The translations under genes and the position numbers were made by a program. From Cellulomonas sp. NTE-D12 (GTDB taxonomy: Bacteria > Actinomycetota > Actinomycetes > Actinomycetales > Cellulomonadaceae): a stretch of DNA of 64,000 nucleotides. The stretch lies in contig NZ_AP026442.1 in assembly GCF_027923705.1 (NCBI RefSeq), positions 1,426,001-1,490,000 on the forward strand, given 5' to 3'. Of the stretch, positions 24,145 through 33,019 are shown piece after piece. The notes beneath the pieces are model-generated. The model was not told the DNA's origin. It worked only from the letters and a program-made list of their open reading frames with translations, and did no database searches. Position 1 is the stretch's first letter; each line of letters opens with the position of its first letter.

Positions 24145-25067
24145 GCCGCATCGCCGAGGCGCTGTTCTGGATCGGCCGCTACGTCGAACGTGCCGACGAC
24201 ACCGCCCGCCTGCTCGACGTGCACGTGCAGCTGCTCGCGGAGGACCCGTGGGCCGAGGAGGACCTGGCGTGCCGGTCGCTGCTCTCGGTGATGGACCGGC
24301 CGGTGCCGGCGCCCGACGTGGAGGTCGGCCGGGAGCAGGTGCTGGCCGTGCTGGCCTACGAGCGGTGGTCCGCCTCGTCCGTCACGGGCGCGGTCGTCGC
24401 CGCCCGGGAGAACGCACGGCGTGTGCGGGAGATCATCTCCACCGAGCTGTGGGAGTGCCTGAACGCGACCTGGAGCGTCCTGCCCGCCATGACGACGAGC
24501 ACCGGTCCCCACGAGTTCTTCACCTGGGTGCGGGAGCGGTCCGCGATGGTGGCAGGCATCGTCGACTCGGCCCTGTCCCGCGACGAGACGTGGCAGTTCC
24601 TGGTGCTGGGGCGGTCGATCGAACGGGCGGACATGACGGCTCGGCTGCTGACCACCCGGGCGCTCGCCGGCTCGACGGGGCCGAGCTGGACCGCGCTGCT
24701 GCGGTCCTGCGGGGCGTACGAGGCGTTCCTCCGTACCTATCGGGGGGCGGCGTCCGACGAGCGGATGGCGGGGTTCCTGCTGCGGGACCGGCTGTTCCCG
24801 CGCTCCGTGGTGCACGCGCTCGAGCAGGCGGACGTCTGCCTGGCGGGTCTCGAACCCGTCGTGGACCGGTCGACGGTCGAGGACGCCCGGCGGCACGTGG
24901 GCCAGGTGCGCGCAGCGCTGGAGTTCAGCAGGCTCGGTGACCTGGTGGACGACCTGCCCGGCCAGATGGCCCTCGTACAACGCGGTTGCTCGGCCGCGTC
25001 CGACGCCGTGCGGGCACGCTACTTCCCGACGCCGCTGGTCACCACGTGGGTGGGGGAGGCGCTGTGA
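24138..25067 (+). CDS. Alpha-E domain protein (DUF403)
   Basis: 309 residues, all-helical alpha-E domain covering nearly the whole protein. Landmarks: MLSRIAEALFWIGRYVERAD (the defining N-terminal helix), ENARRVREIIS, LWECLNATW, FLVLGRSIERADMTARLL (a second copy of the RxxERAD motif), and the FLLRDRLFPRSVVHAL segment. Function is not established biochemically; it accompanies permuted ATP-grasp proteins across many phyla and is presumed to work with them. Start GTG 24138 overlaps the ATP-grasp stop by seven bases, and its own stop overlaps the next start by four, so the three proteins are probably translationally coupled. Confidence 0.9.
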   Translation: MLSRIAEALFWIGRYVERADDTARLLDVHVQLLAEDPWAEEDLACRSLLSVMDRPVPAPDVEVGREQVLAVLAYERWSASSVTGAVVAARENARRVREIISTELWECLNATWSVLPAMTTSTGPHEFFTWVRERSAMVAGIVDSALSRDETWQFLVLGRSIERADMTARLLTTRALAGSTGPSWTALLRSCGAYEAFLRTYRGAASDERMAGFLLRDRLFPRSVVHALEQADVCLAGLEPVVDRSTVEDARRHVGQVRAALEFSRLGDLVDDLPGQMALVQRGCSAASDAVRARYFPTPLVTTWVGEAL

Positions 25068-25900
25068 GCCGCCTGCGCATCGTGCACACGACGACGTTCC
25101 GCTACCCCCAACCGGTGGCCGTCTCGCACAACGAGGCCCGGATGACACCTGTGGACGAGCCGGGTCAGCGGGTGCTCTCGACGCGTCTGGACGTGCAGCC
25201 GAGCACCTGGTCGACGACGTTCCGGGACTACTGGGGGACGGCTGTGACCGCCTTCGAGGTGGTGACGCCGCACACCACCCTGAGCATCACCGCCGAGCAC
25301 GTCGTCGAGGTGGGTGGGCGACCGGACGTCGTCCCGGTCGACTGGGACGTCGTCCGCTCCGGGCAGGTGCGCGACAGGTACGCCGAGCACCTCGCCGACC
25401 CGCCGAGCACGCAGGTCCCGGACGAGGTCGTCGCCCTCGCCGTGTCCGCGGCCGCCGGTCTCGCGCCCGATGCCGCGGCCCGGGCCGTCTGCGCGGCCGT
25501 GCACGATGCGATGGAGTACGTCCCGGGCGTCACCACCGTGCACACACCTGCGGCCGAGGCATGGGCCGCACGCACGGGCGTCTGCCAGGACCTGACCCAC
25601 CTGGCGCTGGGCGCGCTGCACGCGATCGGGCTGCCGGCGCGGTACGTGTCCGGATATCTGCAGCCCAAGGCCGACGGCCTGACGGGACAGCCGGTGACCG
25701 GGGAGTCGCACGCGTGGCTCGAGTGCTGGGTGGGGGCCTGGCTCGCCCTGGACCCGACGAACCTGGGCGTCGTGGCGGACCAGCACGTGGTCCTGGCACG
25801 TGGTCGCTCGTACGAGGACGTGCCGCCCCTGCGCGGCATCTACGCCGGGCCGGCGGCGCAGGAGCTGAGCGTGCAGGTGCAGGTGACGCGCCAGGCCTGA
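25064..25900 (+). CDS. Transglutaminase-like protein
   Basis: 278 residues. An N-terminal beta-rich domain (about 1-90; RIVHTTTFRYPQPVAVSHNE) is followed by a papain-like transglutaminase core. The catalytic Cys lies in ARTGVCQDLTHLALGALHAI (about residue 180), the His in GESHAWLECWVG (about 220), and the Asp in LDPTN (about 235), so the triad is complete. Such bacterial proteins are thought to act as peptidases or amide hydrolases. As the last gene of the ATP-grasp/alpha-E operon it may hydrolyse the bond the ligase makes. Start GTG 25064 (GTGA overlap with the previous stop). The 78 bases after it contain a 13-base palindrome GTGAGGGCCTCAC (25910-25922) of unknown meaning, ahead of lepA. 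Confidence 0.92.
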   Translation: MSRLRIVHTTTFRYPQPVAVSHNEARMTPVDEPGQRVLSTRLDVQPSTWSTTFRDYWGTAVTAFEVVTPHTTLSITAEHVVEVGGRPDVVPVDWDVVRSGQVRDRYAEHLADPPSTQVPDEVVALAVSAAAGLAPDAAARAVCAAVHDAMEYVPGVTTVHTPAAEAWAARTGVCQDLTHLALGALHAIGLPARYVSGYLQPKADGLTGQPVTGESHAWLECWVGAWLALDPTNLGVVADQHVVLARGRSYEDVPPLRGIYAGPAAQELSVQVQVTRQA

Positions 25901-25978
25901 GGTCGTCGTGTGAGGGCCTCACGCGGCATGGGACGATGAGGGGCCCCCGCCCTCCCGTCGTCCGGAGCCCGACCGCCC

Positions 25979-27862
25979 GTGTCACCGATCCCGAGCACCG
26001 CCGCCGCGGCCCGCATCCGCCCCGCGGCGACCCCGCCGGAGCTGCTGCGCAACTTCTGCATCATCGCGCACATCGACCACGGCAAGTCCACGCTGGCCGA
26101 CCGGATGCTGCAGCTGACCGGCGTGGTGGACGCGCGGGCGATGCGCGCGCAGTACCTCGACCGGATGGACATCGAGCGCGAGCGCGGCATCACCATCAAG
26201 TCGCAGGCCGTCCGGATGCCGTGGGAGAAGGACGGCACCCCGTACGCCCTGAACATGATCGACACGCCGGGGCACGTGGACTTCACGTACGAGGTGTCGC
26301 GGTCGCTGGCCGCCTGCGAGGGAGCGGTGCTGCTGGTCGACGCCGCCCAGGGCATCGAGGCGCAGACGCTCGCCAACCTGTACCTGGCGCTCGAGAACGA
26401 CCTGGCGATCATCCCGGTGCTCAACAAGATCGACCTGCCGGCGGCACAGCCGGAGAAGTACGCCGAGGAGCTCGCTCATCTGATCGGCGGACAGCCCGAG
26501 GACTGCCTGCGGGTCTCCGGAAAGACCGGTGAGGGCGTGCGCGAGCTGCTCGACCGGATCGTCGAGCAGGTGCCGCACCCCGAGGGTGACGCCGCCGCTC
26601 CGGCGCGGGCGATGATCTTCGACTCCGTGTACGACACCTACCGCGGGGTCGTGACGTACGTCCGCGTCGTCGACGGGCACCTGGACCCGCGCGAGCGCAT
26701 CGCGATGATGTCCACCCGAGCGACGCACGAGCTGCTCGAGATCGGCGTGATCTCCCCGGAACCCGTTCCGACCAAGGGCCTCGGCGTCGGTGAGGTCGGC
26801 TACCTGATCACCGGCGTGAAGGACGTCCGCCAGTCCAAGGTGGGCGACACGGTGACCAACGCCGCGCGGCCGGCGAGCGAGTCGCTCGGCGAGTACCGCG
26901 ACCCCAAGCCGATGGTGTTCTCCGGGCTGTACCCGCTCGACGGGACGGACTACCCGAACCTGCGCGACGCCCTCGACAAGCTGAAGCTGAACGACGCGGC
27001 CCTGCACTACGAGCCCGAGACCTCCGTCGCGCTCGGGTTCGGCTTCCGGGTCGGGTTCCTCGGGCTGCTGCACCTGGAGATCGTCCGGGAGCGGCTGGAG
27101 CGGGAGTTCGACCTCGAGCTGATCTCCACGGCACCGAACGTCGAGTACGACGTGACGATGGAGGACCGGACCGAGATCCGGGTGACCAACCCGAGCGAGT
27201 TCCCCGGCGGCAAGATCCGCGAGGTGCGCGAGCCGGTGGTCACGTCGACCGTGCTGGCCCCCAGCGAGTTCGTCGGCACGATCATGGAGCTGTGCCAGTC
27301 GCGACGTGGCGAGCTGCTGGGCATGGACTACCTGTCGGAGGACCGGGTCGAGCTGCGCTACCGCCTTCCCCTGGCGGAGATCGTCTTCGACTTCTTCGAC
27401 GCGTTGAAGTCCCGGACTCGCGGGTACGCGAGCCTGGACTACGAGCCCGCCGGTGAGCAGGCGGCCGACCTGGTGAAGGTGGACATCCTCCTGCAGGGCG
27501 AGCAGGTGGACGCGTTCAGCGCGATCGTGCACAAGGACAAGGCGTACGCGTACGGCGTCGCGATGGCGTCCAAGCTGCGGGAGCTGATCCCTCGCCAGCA
27601 GTTCGAGGTGCCCATCCAGGCGGCGATCGGCTCCCGGGTGATCGCCCGCGAGACCATCCGCGCGATGCGCAAGGACGTGCTGGCCAAGTGCTACGGCGGT
27701 GACATCACCCGCAAGCGCAAGCTGCTGGAGAAGCAGAAGGAGGGCAAGAAGCGGATGAAGACGATCGGTCGGGTCGACGTGCCGCAGGAGGCCTTCATCG
27801 CGGCGCTGTCCTCCGAGGCGGCACCGTCGACCGCCAAGGACAAGGACGCGAAGCGCAAGTGA
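25979..27862 (+). CDS. lepA: Elongation factor 4 (LepA)
   Basis: 627 residues, a ribosome-associated GTPase that assists translation or 30S maturation. The GTPase domain carries FCIIAHIDHGKSTLADRM (P-loop), RGITIKSQ (switch I), DTPGHVDF (G3) and NKIDLP (G4). EF-G-like domains III and V and the LepA-specific C-terminal domain (KVDILLQGEQVDAFSAIVH, then the basic KRKLLEKQKEGKKRMK) follow. The start GTG at 25979 leaves a ~20-residue Ala/Pro-rich extension before the conserved LLRNFCI. The stop overlaps the hemW start by four bases, a conserved pairing in actinobacteria. Confidence 0.98.
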   Translation: MSPIPSTAAAARIRPAATPPELLRNFCIIAHIDHGKSTLADRMLQLTGVVDARAMRAQYLDRMDIERERGITIKSQAVRMPWEKDGTPYALNMIDTPGHVDFTYEVSRSLAACEGAVLLVDAAQGIEAQTLANLYLALENDLAIIPVLNKIDLPAAQPEKYAEELAHLIGGQPEDCLRVSGKTGEGVRELLDRIVEQVPHPEGDAAAPARAMIFDSVYDTYRGVVTYVRVVDGHLDPRERIAMMSTRATHELLEIGVISPEPVPTKGLGVGEVGYLITGVKDVRQSKVGDTVTNAARPASESLGEYRDPKPMVFSGLYPLDGTDYPNLRDALDKLKLNDAALHYEPETSVALGFGFRVGFLGLLHLEIVRERLEREFDLELISTAPNVEYDVTMEDRTEIRVTNPSEFPGGKIREVREPVVTSTVLAPSEFVGTIMELCQSRRGELLGMDYLSEDRVELRYRLPLAEIVFDFFDALKSRTRGYASLDYEPAGEQAADLVKVDILLQGEQVDAFSAIVHKDKAYAYGVAMASKLRELIPRQQFEVPIQAAIGSRVIARETIRAMRKDVLAKCYGGDITRKRKLLEKQKEGKKRMKTIGRVDVPQEAFIAALSSEAAPSTAKDKDAKRK

Positions 27863-29097
27863 GCCCGGCGCTGCCGGACGGCGACCCGGCACCCGAGGAC
27901 GGCGCGCTCCCGGCGTCGGCCGCCGTCGGCGCGGAGGACCGCCGGTTCGGGGTGTACCTGCACGTGCCGTTCTGCACGGTGCGGTGCGGGTACTGCGACT
28001 TCAACACGTACACCTCCGCCGAGCTCGGCGGGGGTGCCAGCCAGGTGGCGTACGCCCGGACGGCGGTCGACGAGATCCGTCTGGCGGCGCAGGTGCTCCA
28101 CGACGCCGGCCTCCCGTCGCGGACCGTGTCGACCGTCTTCGTGGGTGGTGGCACGCCGACCGTCCTGCCCGTGGCCGACCTCGGGACGATGCTCGGCGCC
28201 GTCCGGGACGGCTGGGGCCTCGCCGAGGGCGCCGAGGTGACCACCGAGGCGAACCCGGACTCGGTGGACGCCCGGTCGCTCCTGGCGTTGGCGGAGGCGG
28301 GGTACACGCGAGTGTCCTTCGGGATGCAGTCCGCGGTGCCGCACGTGCTGGCCACCCTCGACCGGACGCACGACCCGAGGCGGATCCCGGAGGTGGTGCG
28401 CTGGGCGCGCGACGCCGGGCTGCGGGTGTCGCTCGACCTCATCTACGGCACGCCCGGGGAGTCGGTCGACGACTGGCGCCGGTCCCTGGACGCGGCCCTC
28501 GCCACCGGGGTCGACCACGTGTCGGCGTACGCCCTGGTGGTGGAACCTGGCACCCGCATGGGGTCTCAGGTGCGTCGCGGTGAGCTGCCGATGCCCGACG
28601 AGGACGACCAGGCGACGAAGTACGAGCTGGCCGACTCCGCCTTCGAGGCCGCCGGCCTGCACTGGTACGAGGTGAGCAACTGGGCCCGCGGGCCGCAGGA
28701 CGCCAGTCGGCACAACCTCGCCTACTGGCGCGGCGACGACTGGTGGGGCGTCGGGCCCGGCGCCCACTCCCACGTGGGCGGGGTCCGGTGGTGGAACGTC
28801 AAGCACCCGCGGGCGTACGCGGACCGGCTGGCTGCCGGACGCTCACCCGCGGCCGGTCGCGAGGTGCTGGACGAGGACACCCGCGCGATGGAGCGGGTCC
28901 TGCTGCGCGTGCGGCTCGCCGAGGGTCTGGCCGTGGACGAGCTCTCGACGACGGCACGCAGGCGCGTGGCCGAACTGGTGGCGGACGGTCTGGTCGACCC
29001 GGTGGCGGCGCTGGGAGGCGCGGGTGCGCGGCGCCTGGTGCTCACGCTGCGCGGGCGGCTCCTGGCCGATGCGGTGGTGCGCACCCTCGTCGCCTGA
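27859..29097 (+). CDS. hemW: Radical SAM heme chaperone HemW (HemN-like)
   Basis: 412 residues. The radical SAM motif CX3CX2C is in VPFCTVRCGYCDFNTY (about residues 35-50), binding the 4Fe-4S cluster and S-adenosylmethionine. SVFVGGGTPTVL-like (VFVGGGTPT) follows about 50 residues on, and ISFDLIYGTPGE-like (LDLIYGTPGESVDDW) and NLAYWRGDDWWGVGPGAHSH are further family motifs. The HNLAYW form and the lack of an extra N-terminal extension favour HemW (heme trafficking) over the true coproporphyrinogen dehydrogenase HemN; annotators often confuse these. Start GTG 27859 is coupled to lepA. A shared terminator follows. Confidence 0.92.
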   Translation: MSPALPDGDPAPEDGALPASAAVGAEDRRFGVYLHVPFCTVRCGYCDFNTYTSAELGGGASQVAYARTAVDEIRLAAQVLHDAGLPSRTVSTVFVGGGTPTVLPVADLGTMLGAVRDGWGLAEGAEVTTEANPDSVDARSLLALAEAGYTRVSFGMQSAVPHVLATLDRTHDPRRIPEVVRWARDAGLRVSLDLIYGTPGESVDDWRRSLDAALATGVDHVSAYALVVEPGTRMGSQVRRGELPMPDEDDQATKYELADSAFEAAGLHWYEVSNWARGPQDASRHNLAYWRGDDWWGVGPGAHSHVGGVRWWNVKHPRAYADRLAAGRSPAAGREVLDEDTRAMERVLLRVRLAEGLAVDELSTTARRRVAELVADGLVDPVAALGGAGARRLVLTLRGRLLADAVVRTLVA

Positions 29098-29153
29098 CGG
29101 CATGGCGCCGCTCGCGGCGGCCCGTCGATCGGGCACGAGGCGCTCCGGACGCG

Positions 29154-29187
29154 ACGGAGGCCGGCGCCCGCGGGCACCGGCCTCCGT
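29154..29187. terminator. Bidirectional terminator between hemW and DUF4870 gene
   Basis: Stem ACGGAGGCCGG (29154-29164) / CCGGCCTCCGT (29177-29187), 11 bp, plus an inner GCCC/GGGC helix. It sits between two convergent genes. Confidence 0.8.
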
Positions 29188-29224
29188 GTGGTCCCGGCTG
29201 ACCGCGACGGTCAGCCTGCACGGC

Positions 29225-29704
29225 TCACTTGATGATGCGCCAGTTGAACGGGTACCGGTACAGCTCACCCTTGTTCGCGGCGACGGCGCCCATGATCCCG
29301 AAGATGATGGTCGCCAGCCATGCGAGGGCCAGGATCAGGCCGCCGATGAGGACCACCGTGAGGATGCCACCGACGATGTAGGCGATCAGGATCAGGATCT
29401 GGAAGTTGAGGGCCTCCTTCGCCTGGTCGTTCACGAATCCGCTTCGCTCGCGGAACACCAGCCAGACGACCAGCGGCGCGATGAAGCCGAGGACGATGCC
29501 GCCGACGTGCGCCAGGGTCGCCCAGAGCCGCTCGTCGCTCGGGCTGAGCGGCGCCGCGTAGACCGGCTGCCCGTAGACGGGCGGCGTCTGGCCGTAGCCA
29601 GGGGGCGGAGCCTGGTAGGCGGGGGGCGTCTGGGGCGGGGTGGGGGAGTCCGGCGGCGGGTAGGCCCCGGGATCCGGGGTGCCCTCGGGAGGGTTCGTGG
29701 TCAT
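29225..29704 (-). CDS. DUF4870 membrane protein
   Basis: 159 residues. A Pro/Tyr/Gln-rich cytoplasmic N-terminus of about 55 residues with repeated PPxYG/Q motifs is followed by DUF4870: SDERLWATLAHVGGIVLGFI, then a hydrophobic segment, ERSGFVNDQAKEALNFQ, and two more transmembrane helices ending in ANKGELYRYPFNWRIIK. Function of the family is unknown; small Pro-rich/DUF4870 proteins are abundant in actinobacteria. Start ATG 29704 chosen because the conserved part begins soon after; an upstream in-frame ATG 24 codons earlier is unconvincing. Only a weak ribosome-binding site (GAGAGCTGG) is visible. It is transcribed alone. Confidence 0.85.
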   Translation of the reverse strand: MTTNPPEGTPDPGAYPPPDSPTPPQTPPAYQAPPPGYGQTPPVYGQPVYAAPLSPSDERLWATLAHVGGIVLGFIAPLVVWLVFRERSGFVNDQAKEALNFQILILIAYIVGGILTVVLIGGLILALAWLATIIFGIMGAVAANKGELYRYPFNWRIIK

Positions 29705-29838
29705 GGTTCCAGCTCTCTCATCGGGGGTCGCCAGCCGCGTCGGGCGCGGCCTTGCGCCGACAGTAGCGCCGCGCACAGCCGGGGTGGAGGTGCTGGCAGG
29801 GCGGTTTTCGACCAGTTCGTCGCCGTTGCGCGAGCCGG

Positions 29839-30696
29839 TCAGCAGGTGACGAAGTCGATGAGCTCCTCGACGCGTCCCAGCAGGCTCGGCTCAAGGTCCG
29901 CGTACGACCGCACCGTCCACAGGATGCGTTGCCAGGCGCGTGCGACGTCCGCCTGGTCGTCGGCCGGCCAGCCGAGCTCGCGCAGGATGCCGAGCTTCCA
30001 CTCGGTCCCCCGCTCGATCGTCGGCCACCGGTCGAGACCCACGCGCTCCGGTCGGACCGCCTGCCACACGTCCACATAGGGGTGGCCGAGCACCAGCACG
30101 CTCCCGGGTGGACCGCACCGCCTCGCCTCGACGGCGATCCGCTCCTCCTTCGAACCGGCGACGAGGTGATCGACCAGCACCCCGACCCGACGGTCCGGAC
30201 CTGGGGCGAAGCTCCGCAGGTGGTCCACCAGGTTGTCGACCCCGTCGAGCAGCTCGACCACCACGCCCTCGATGCGCAGGTCGTCGCCCCACACCTTCTC
30301 GACCAGCTCGGCGTCGTGCCGGCCCTCGACCCAGATCCGGCTCGCGCGCGCGACACGCGCGGGGGCGCCCGCGACGGCACGCGAGCCGGATGCCGTGCGA
30401 GCCGGTGCCGCCGGCGCCCGTCGGCCCACCGGTGCGGTGAGGACCACCGGTTCACCGTCGACCCAGAAGCCGGGCCCCAGCCCGAAGGTGCGGGTGCGGC
30501 CGCGGCGGTCCTCCAGCACGACGACGTGCTGGCCACCCGACTTCTCCACCCGAACCACCGCGCCGACCCAGCCCGTCTCGACGTCCTCGACCACGAGCCC
30601 CGGCTCCGCCGGGCACGGCCGCGCGCGGGGCGCGGCTCGGTGGGGGACGGCCTGGGTCCCGGCCAGCACGTCGCGGCCGTAGCGGTCCTCGGTCAC
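29839..30696 (-). CDS. DUF3097 family protein
   Basis: 285 residues matching the actinobacterial DUF3097 family: DRYGRDVLAG at the N-terminus, VVEDVETGWVGAVVRVEKSG (about residue 35), FGLGPGFWVDGEPV, RIWVEGRHDAELVEKVWGDD (about 125), GVVVELLDGVDNL, VGVLVDHLVAGSKEERIA, and VLGHPYVDVWQAV. The EGRHD...VEKVWGDD part and the DHLVAGSKE segment recall a Toprim-like core, a suggestion and not a proof. Function unknown. Start GTG 30696: TACAGT (minus, at 30703-30708) ends six bases before it, giving a leaderless mRNA. It is divergent from hrcA, sharing the CIRCE-containing region. Confidence 0.85.
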   Translation of the reverse strand: MTEDRYGRDVLAGTQAVPHRAAPRARPCPAEPGLVVEDVETGWVGAVVRVEKSGGQHVVVLEDRRGRTRTFGLGPGFWVDGEPVVLTAPVGRRAPAAPARTASGSRAVAGAPARVARASRIWVEGRHDAELVEKVWGDDLRIEGVVVELLDGVDNLVDHLRSFAPGPDRRVGVLVDHLVAGSKEERIAVEARRCGPPGSVLVLGHPYVDVWQAVRPERVGLDRWPTIERGTEWKLGILRELGWPADDQADVARAWQRILWTVRSYADLEPSLLGRVEELIDFVTC

Positions 30697-30752
30697 CCGG
30701 GCACTGTAGGGGCACGACGACGGCGCCTCCGTCACCCTCCCGCGACGTTGCG

Positions 30753-30784
30753 TAGAATTGGCACTCGACTGCGTGGAGTGCTAT
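30753..30784 (+). promoter_or_regulatory. hrcA promoter with CIRCE operator
   Basis: A -10 box TAGAAT (30753-30758) is immediately followed by TTGGCACTC (30758-30766), nine bases, and GAGTGCTAT (30776-30784). This is the CIRCE inverted repeat (consensus TTAGCACTC-N9-GAGTGCTAA) recognised by HrcA. The transcript would start inside CIRCE, so HrcA binding should block initiation: autoregulation. Confidence 0.93.
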
Positions 30785-30820
30785 CCGCAGCGATCCGGCT
30801 GTGACGGGCGGGAGGGACGC

Positions 30821-31846
30821 ATGAGCAGCGAAGACCGACGCCTCGACGTCCTGCGCGCGATCATCGAGGACTATGTGGCGACCCGTGAGCCGGTCGGTTC
30901 GCGGGCCCTGTCCGAGCGGCACCAGCTCGGGGTGTCGCCCGCGACGATCCGCAACGACATGGCCGCTCTCGAGGAGGCCGGCCTGATCGTCCAGCCGCAC
31001 ACCTCGGCCGGTCGGGTCCCCACCGACATGGGGTACCGGCAGTTCGTCGACCGGCTGGCCGAGGTCAAGCCGCTCTCGCTGCCCGAACGGCGGGCGATCA
31101 GCGCTCTGCTGGAGCAGGCGGTCGACCTCGACGACGTCATCGACCGAGCGGTGCGGCTGCTCGCCCAGCTGACCCAGCAGGTCGCGGTGGTGCAGTACCC
31201 GTCGCTGCGGCGATCGTCGCTGCGGCACGTGGAGCTGGTCCCCGTCGGCGCCCGTCACCTGCTCGTCGTCATCATCACGACCACCGGTCGGGTGGAGCAG
31301 CGGACGCTGGAGCTCCCGGAGGACCTCGACGAGGCGCTGGTGGCTCGCCTGCGGGTGCGGCTCAACGTCGCCCTGTCCGGGCTGCGGCTCGCCGAGCTCT
31401 CCCAGGCGCTGGAGAGCCTGGTCGCCGAGCTGAGCCCCGCCGGCGCAGCACTGGTGCGCGTCGTCGTCGCAGCCGTGTCCGAGACGCTCGCGCAGGAGAG
31501 CGAGGAGCGGGTGGTCGTCGCCGGTACCGCCAACCTCGCCAGGACGGCCGGAGCCGACTTCAGCCGCACCATCGGTCCGGTGCTCGAGGCGCTGGAGGAA
31601 CAGGTGGTGCTGCTGCGCCTGCTCGCCGAGATGGCGGAGGACCACACGGCCGTCGCCGTCCGGATCGGGCGCGAGACGCAGCACGCAGGCCTCGCCGAGA
31701 CGAGCTTCGTCACCAGCGGCTACGGCGGAGAGGGGTCCGGCGTGGCCCGCGTGGGCGCCGTCGGACCCCTCCGCATGGACTACCCGGGCACGATGGCCGC
31801 CGTACGTGCCGTCGCCCGGTACCTCACCAGGATCCTGGCCGGCTGA
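30821..31846 (+). CDS. hrcA: Heat-inducible transcriptional repressor HrcA
   Basis: 341 residues, standard length. Winged HTH at the N-terminus (about 1-75: EDRRLDVLRAIIEDYVATRE, then VSPATIRNDMAALEEAGLI, QPHTSAGRVPTDMGYR), followed by a GAF-like dimerisation domain with LSLPERRAISALL and the C-terminal YPGTMAAVRAVARYLTRIL signature. It represses its own operon and usually groES/groEL through CIRCE, with GroEL modulating its activity. Start ATG 30821 has GGGAGGG eight bases upstream, and a leader of about 55 bases includes CIRCE. dnaJ follows 35 bases later, probably in the same transcript, then rsmE, as in M. tuberculosis (Rv2374c-Rv2372c). Confidence 0.97.
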   Translation: MSSEDRRLDVLRAIIEDYVATREPVGSRALSERHQLGVSPATIRNDMAALEEAGLIVQPHTSAGRVPTDMGYRQFVDRLAEVKPLSLPERRAISALLEQAVDLDDVIDRAVRLLAQLTQQVAVVQYPSLRRSSLRHVELVPVGARHLLVVIITTTGRVEQRTLELPEDLDEALVARLRVRLNVALSGLRLAELSQALESLVAELSPAGAALVRVVVAAVSETLAQESEERVVVAGTANLARTAGADFSRTIGPVLEALEEQVVLLRLLAEMAEDHTAVAVRIGRETQHAGLAETSFVTSGYGGEGSGVARVGAVGPLRMDYPGTMAAVRAVARYLTRILAG

Positions 31847-31881
31847 CCGGCCGACCTCGAAGGAAGCGAGCACACCTGCTT

Positions 31882-33006
31882 GTGACGGACTACTACGAGA
31901 TCCTCGGCGTGCCGCGGGACGCGACCCCCGAGCAGATCAAGAAGGCCTACCGGCGCCTGGCCCGCGAGCTGCACCCCGACGTCGCGGGCAACGACCCGGC
32001 GTCCGAGGAGCGCTTCAAGGACGTCTCCCGCGCCTACGACGTGCTCGGCAACCCGGACAAGCGCCGCGCGTACGACCTGGGCGGCGATCCGAGCGCTGCC
32101 GGCGGCATGGGTGGCGGGTTCGGCTTCCAGGACATCTTCGAGACGTTCTTCGGCGCGGCGACCGGGGCGACGGCGCAGCGGGGGCCGATCCCGCGCGCAC
32201 GACGCGGTCAGGACGCGCTGGTCCGGCTGGACATCGACCTCTCGGAGGCGACCTTCGGGTCGCACCGCGAGGTGCAGGTGGACACCGCCGTCGTCTGCCC
32301 GACGTGTCAGGGCAGCTGCTGCCGGCCGGGCACCTCTCCCCGGACGTGCGAGGTGTGCGGCGGCCGTGGTTCCGTCCAGCGCGTCGCGCGGTCCTTCCTC
32401 GGCCAGGTGATGACGACGCAGCCCTGCGCCGCCTGCCAGGGCTTCGGCACCGTGATCCCCGAGCCGTGCACCGAGTGCGCCGGTGAGGGTCGCGTGCGTT
32501 CCCGTCGCACCATCTCCGTGGACGTGCCCGCCGGCGTGGACACCGGGACGCGGATCAAGCTCACGGCGCAGGGCGAGGTCGGCCCGGCCGGGGGACCCGC
32601 CGGCGACCTGTACCTCGAGGTGCGTGAACGCCGGCACGACGTGTTCGTCCGCCGCGGCGACGACCTCCACGCGACGCTCCCCGTACCGATGACGGCCGCG
32701 GCCCTCGGCACGGTGCTGACGCTGGACACGCTCGACGGGCCGCAGGAGGTCGATCTGCGACCGGGCACCCAGCCCGACCAGGAGGTCGTGCTCAAGGGCC
32801 TGGGCGTCGGGCACCTGCACACCGGTGGCCGGGGTGACCTCCACGTGCACGTGGACGTCCAGGTGCCGGTGGCGCTGGACGACGAGCAGGCGGAGCTGCT
32901 GCGACGGCTCGCGGCGCTGCGCGGCGAGGAACGCCCGGACGCGCGGCTCGCGACCGCCAGCACGGGGATGTTCGCGCGGCTGCGCGACAAGCTCGCCGGA
33001 CGATGA
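31882..33006 (+). CDS. dnaJ: Chaperone DnaJ (actinobacterial DnaJ2 type)
   Basis: 374 residues. Stimulates DnaK ATPase. J-domain (about 1-65) with the HPD motif in RELHPDVAGND; Gly/Phe-rich linker (about 75-100, GGGFGFQDIFETFFG); zinc domain (about 135-210) with four Cys pairs: CPTCQG, CEVCGGRG, CAACQGFG, CTECAGEG; then the two C-terminal beta domains (VDVPAGVDTGTRIKL; HARGDLHVH-like GGRGDLHVHVDVQVP). The first zinc motif continues SCC and lacks the second Gly, as usual for the DnaJ2 branch. Start GTG 31882 begins TDYYEILGV, the canonical J-domain opening; the nearest purine-rich site (AAGGAAG) is 14-16 bases away, further than ideal. Confidence 0.96.
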   Translation: MTDYYEILGVPRDATPEQIKKAYRRLARELHPDVAGNDPASEERFKDVSRAYDVLGNPDKRRAYDLGGDPSAAGGMGGGFGFQDIFETFFGAATGATAQRGPIPRARRGQDALVRLDIDLSEATFGSHREVQVDTAVVCPTCQGSCCRPGTSPRTCEVCGGRGSVQRVARSFLGQVMTTQPCAACQGFGTVIPEPCTECAGEGRVRSRRTISVDVPAGVDTGTRIKLTAQGEVGPAGGPAGDLYLEVRERRHDVFVRRGDDLHATLPVPMTAAALGTVLTLDTLDGPQEVDLRPGTQPDQEVVLKGLGVGHLHTGGRGDLHVHVDVQVPVALDDEQAELLRRLAALRGEERPDARLATASTGMFARLRDKLAGR

Positions 33007-33019
33007 GCCGCGACCGGCG

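Noticed and set aside
25910..25922. Palindrome GTGAGGGCCTCAC before lepA as an operator
   Set aside because: A single short GC-rich palindrome with no promoter geometry around it; chance occurrence is likely.
32302..32370. Degenerate first zinc motif in DnaJ (CPTCQGSCC)
   Set aside because: This form is usual in the actinobacterial DnaJ2 branch, and all eight zinc-ligand cysteines are present.
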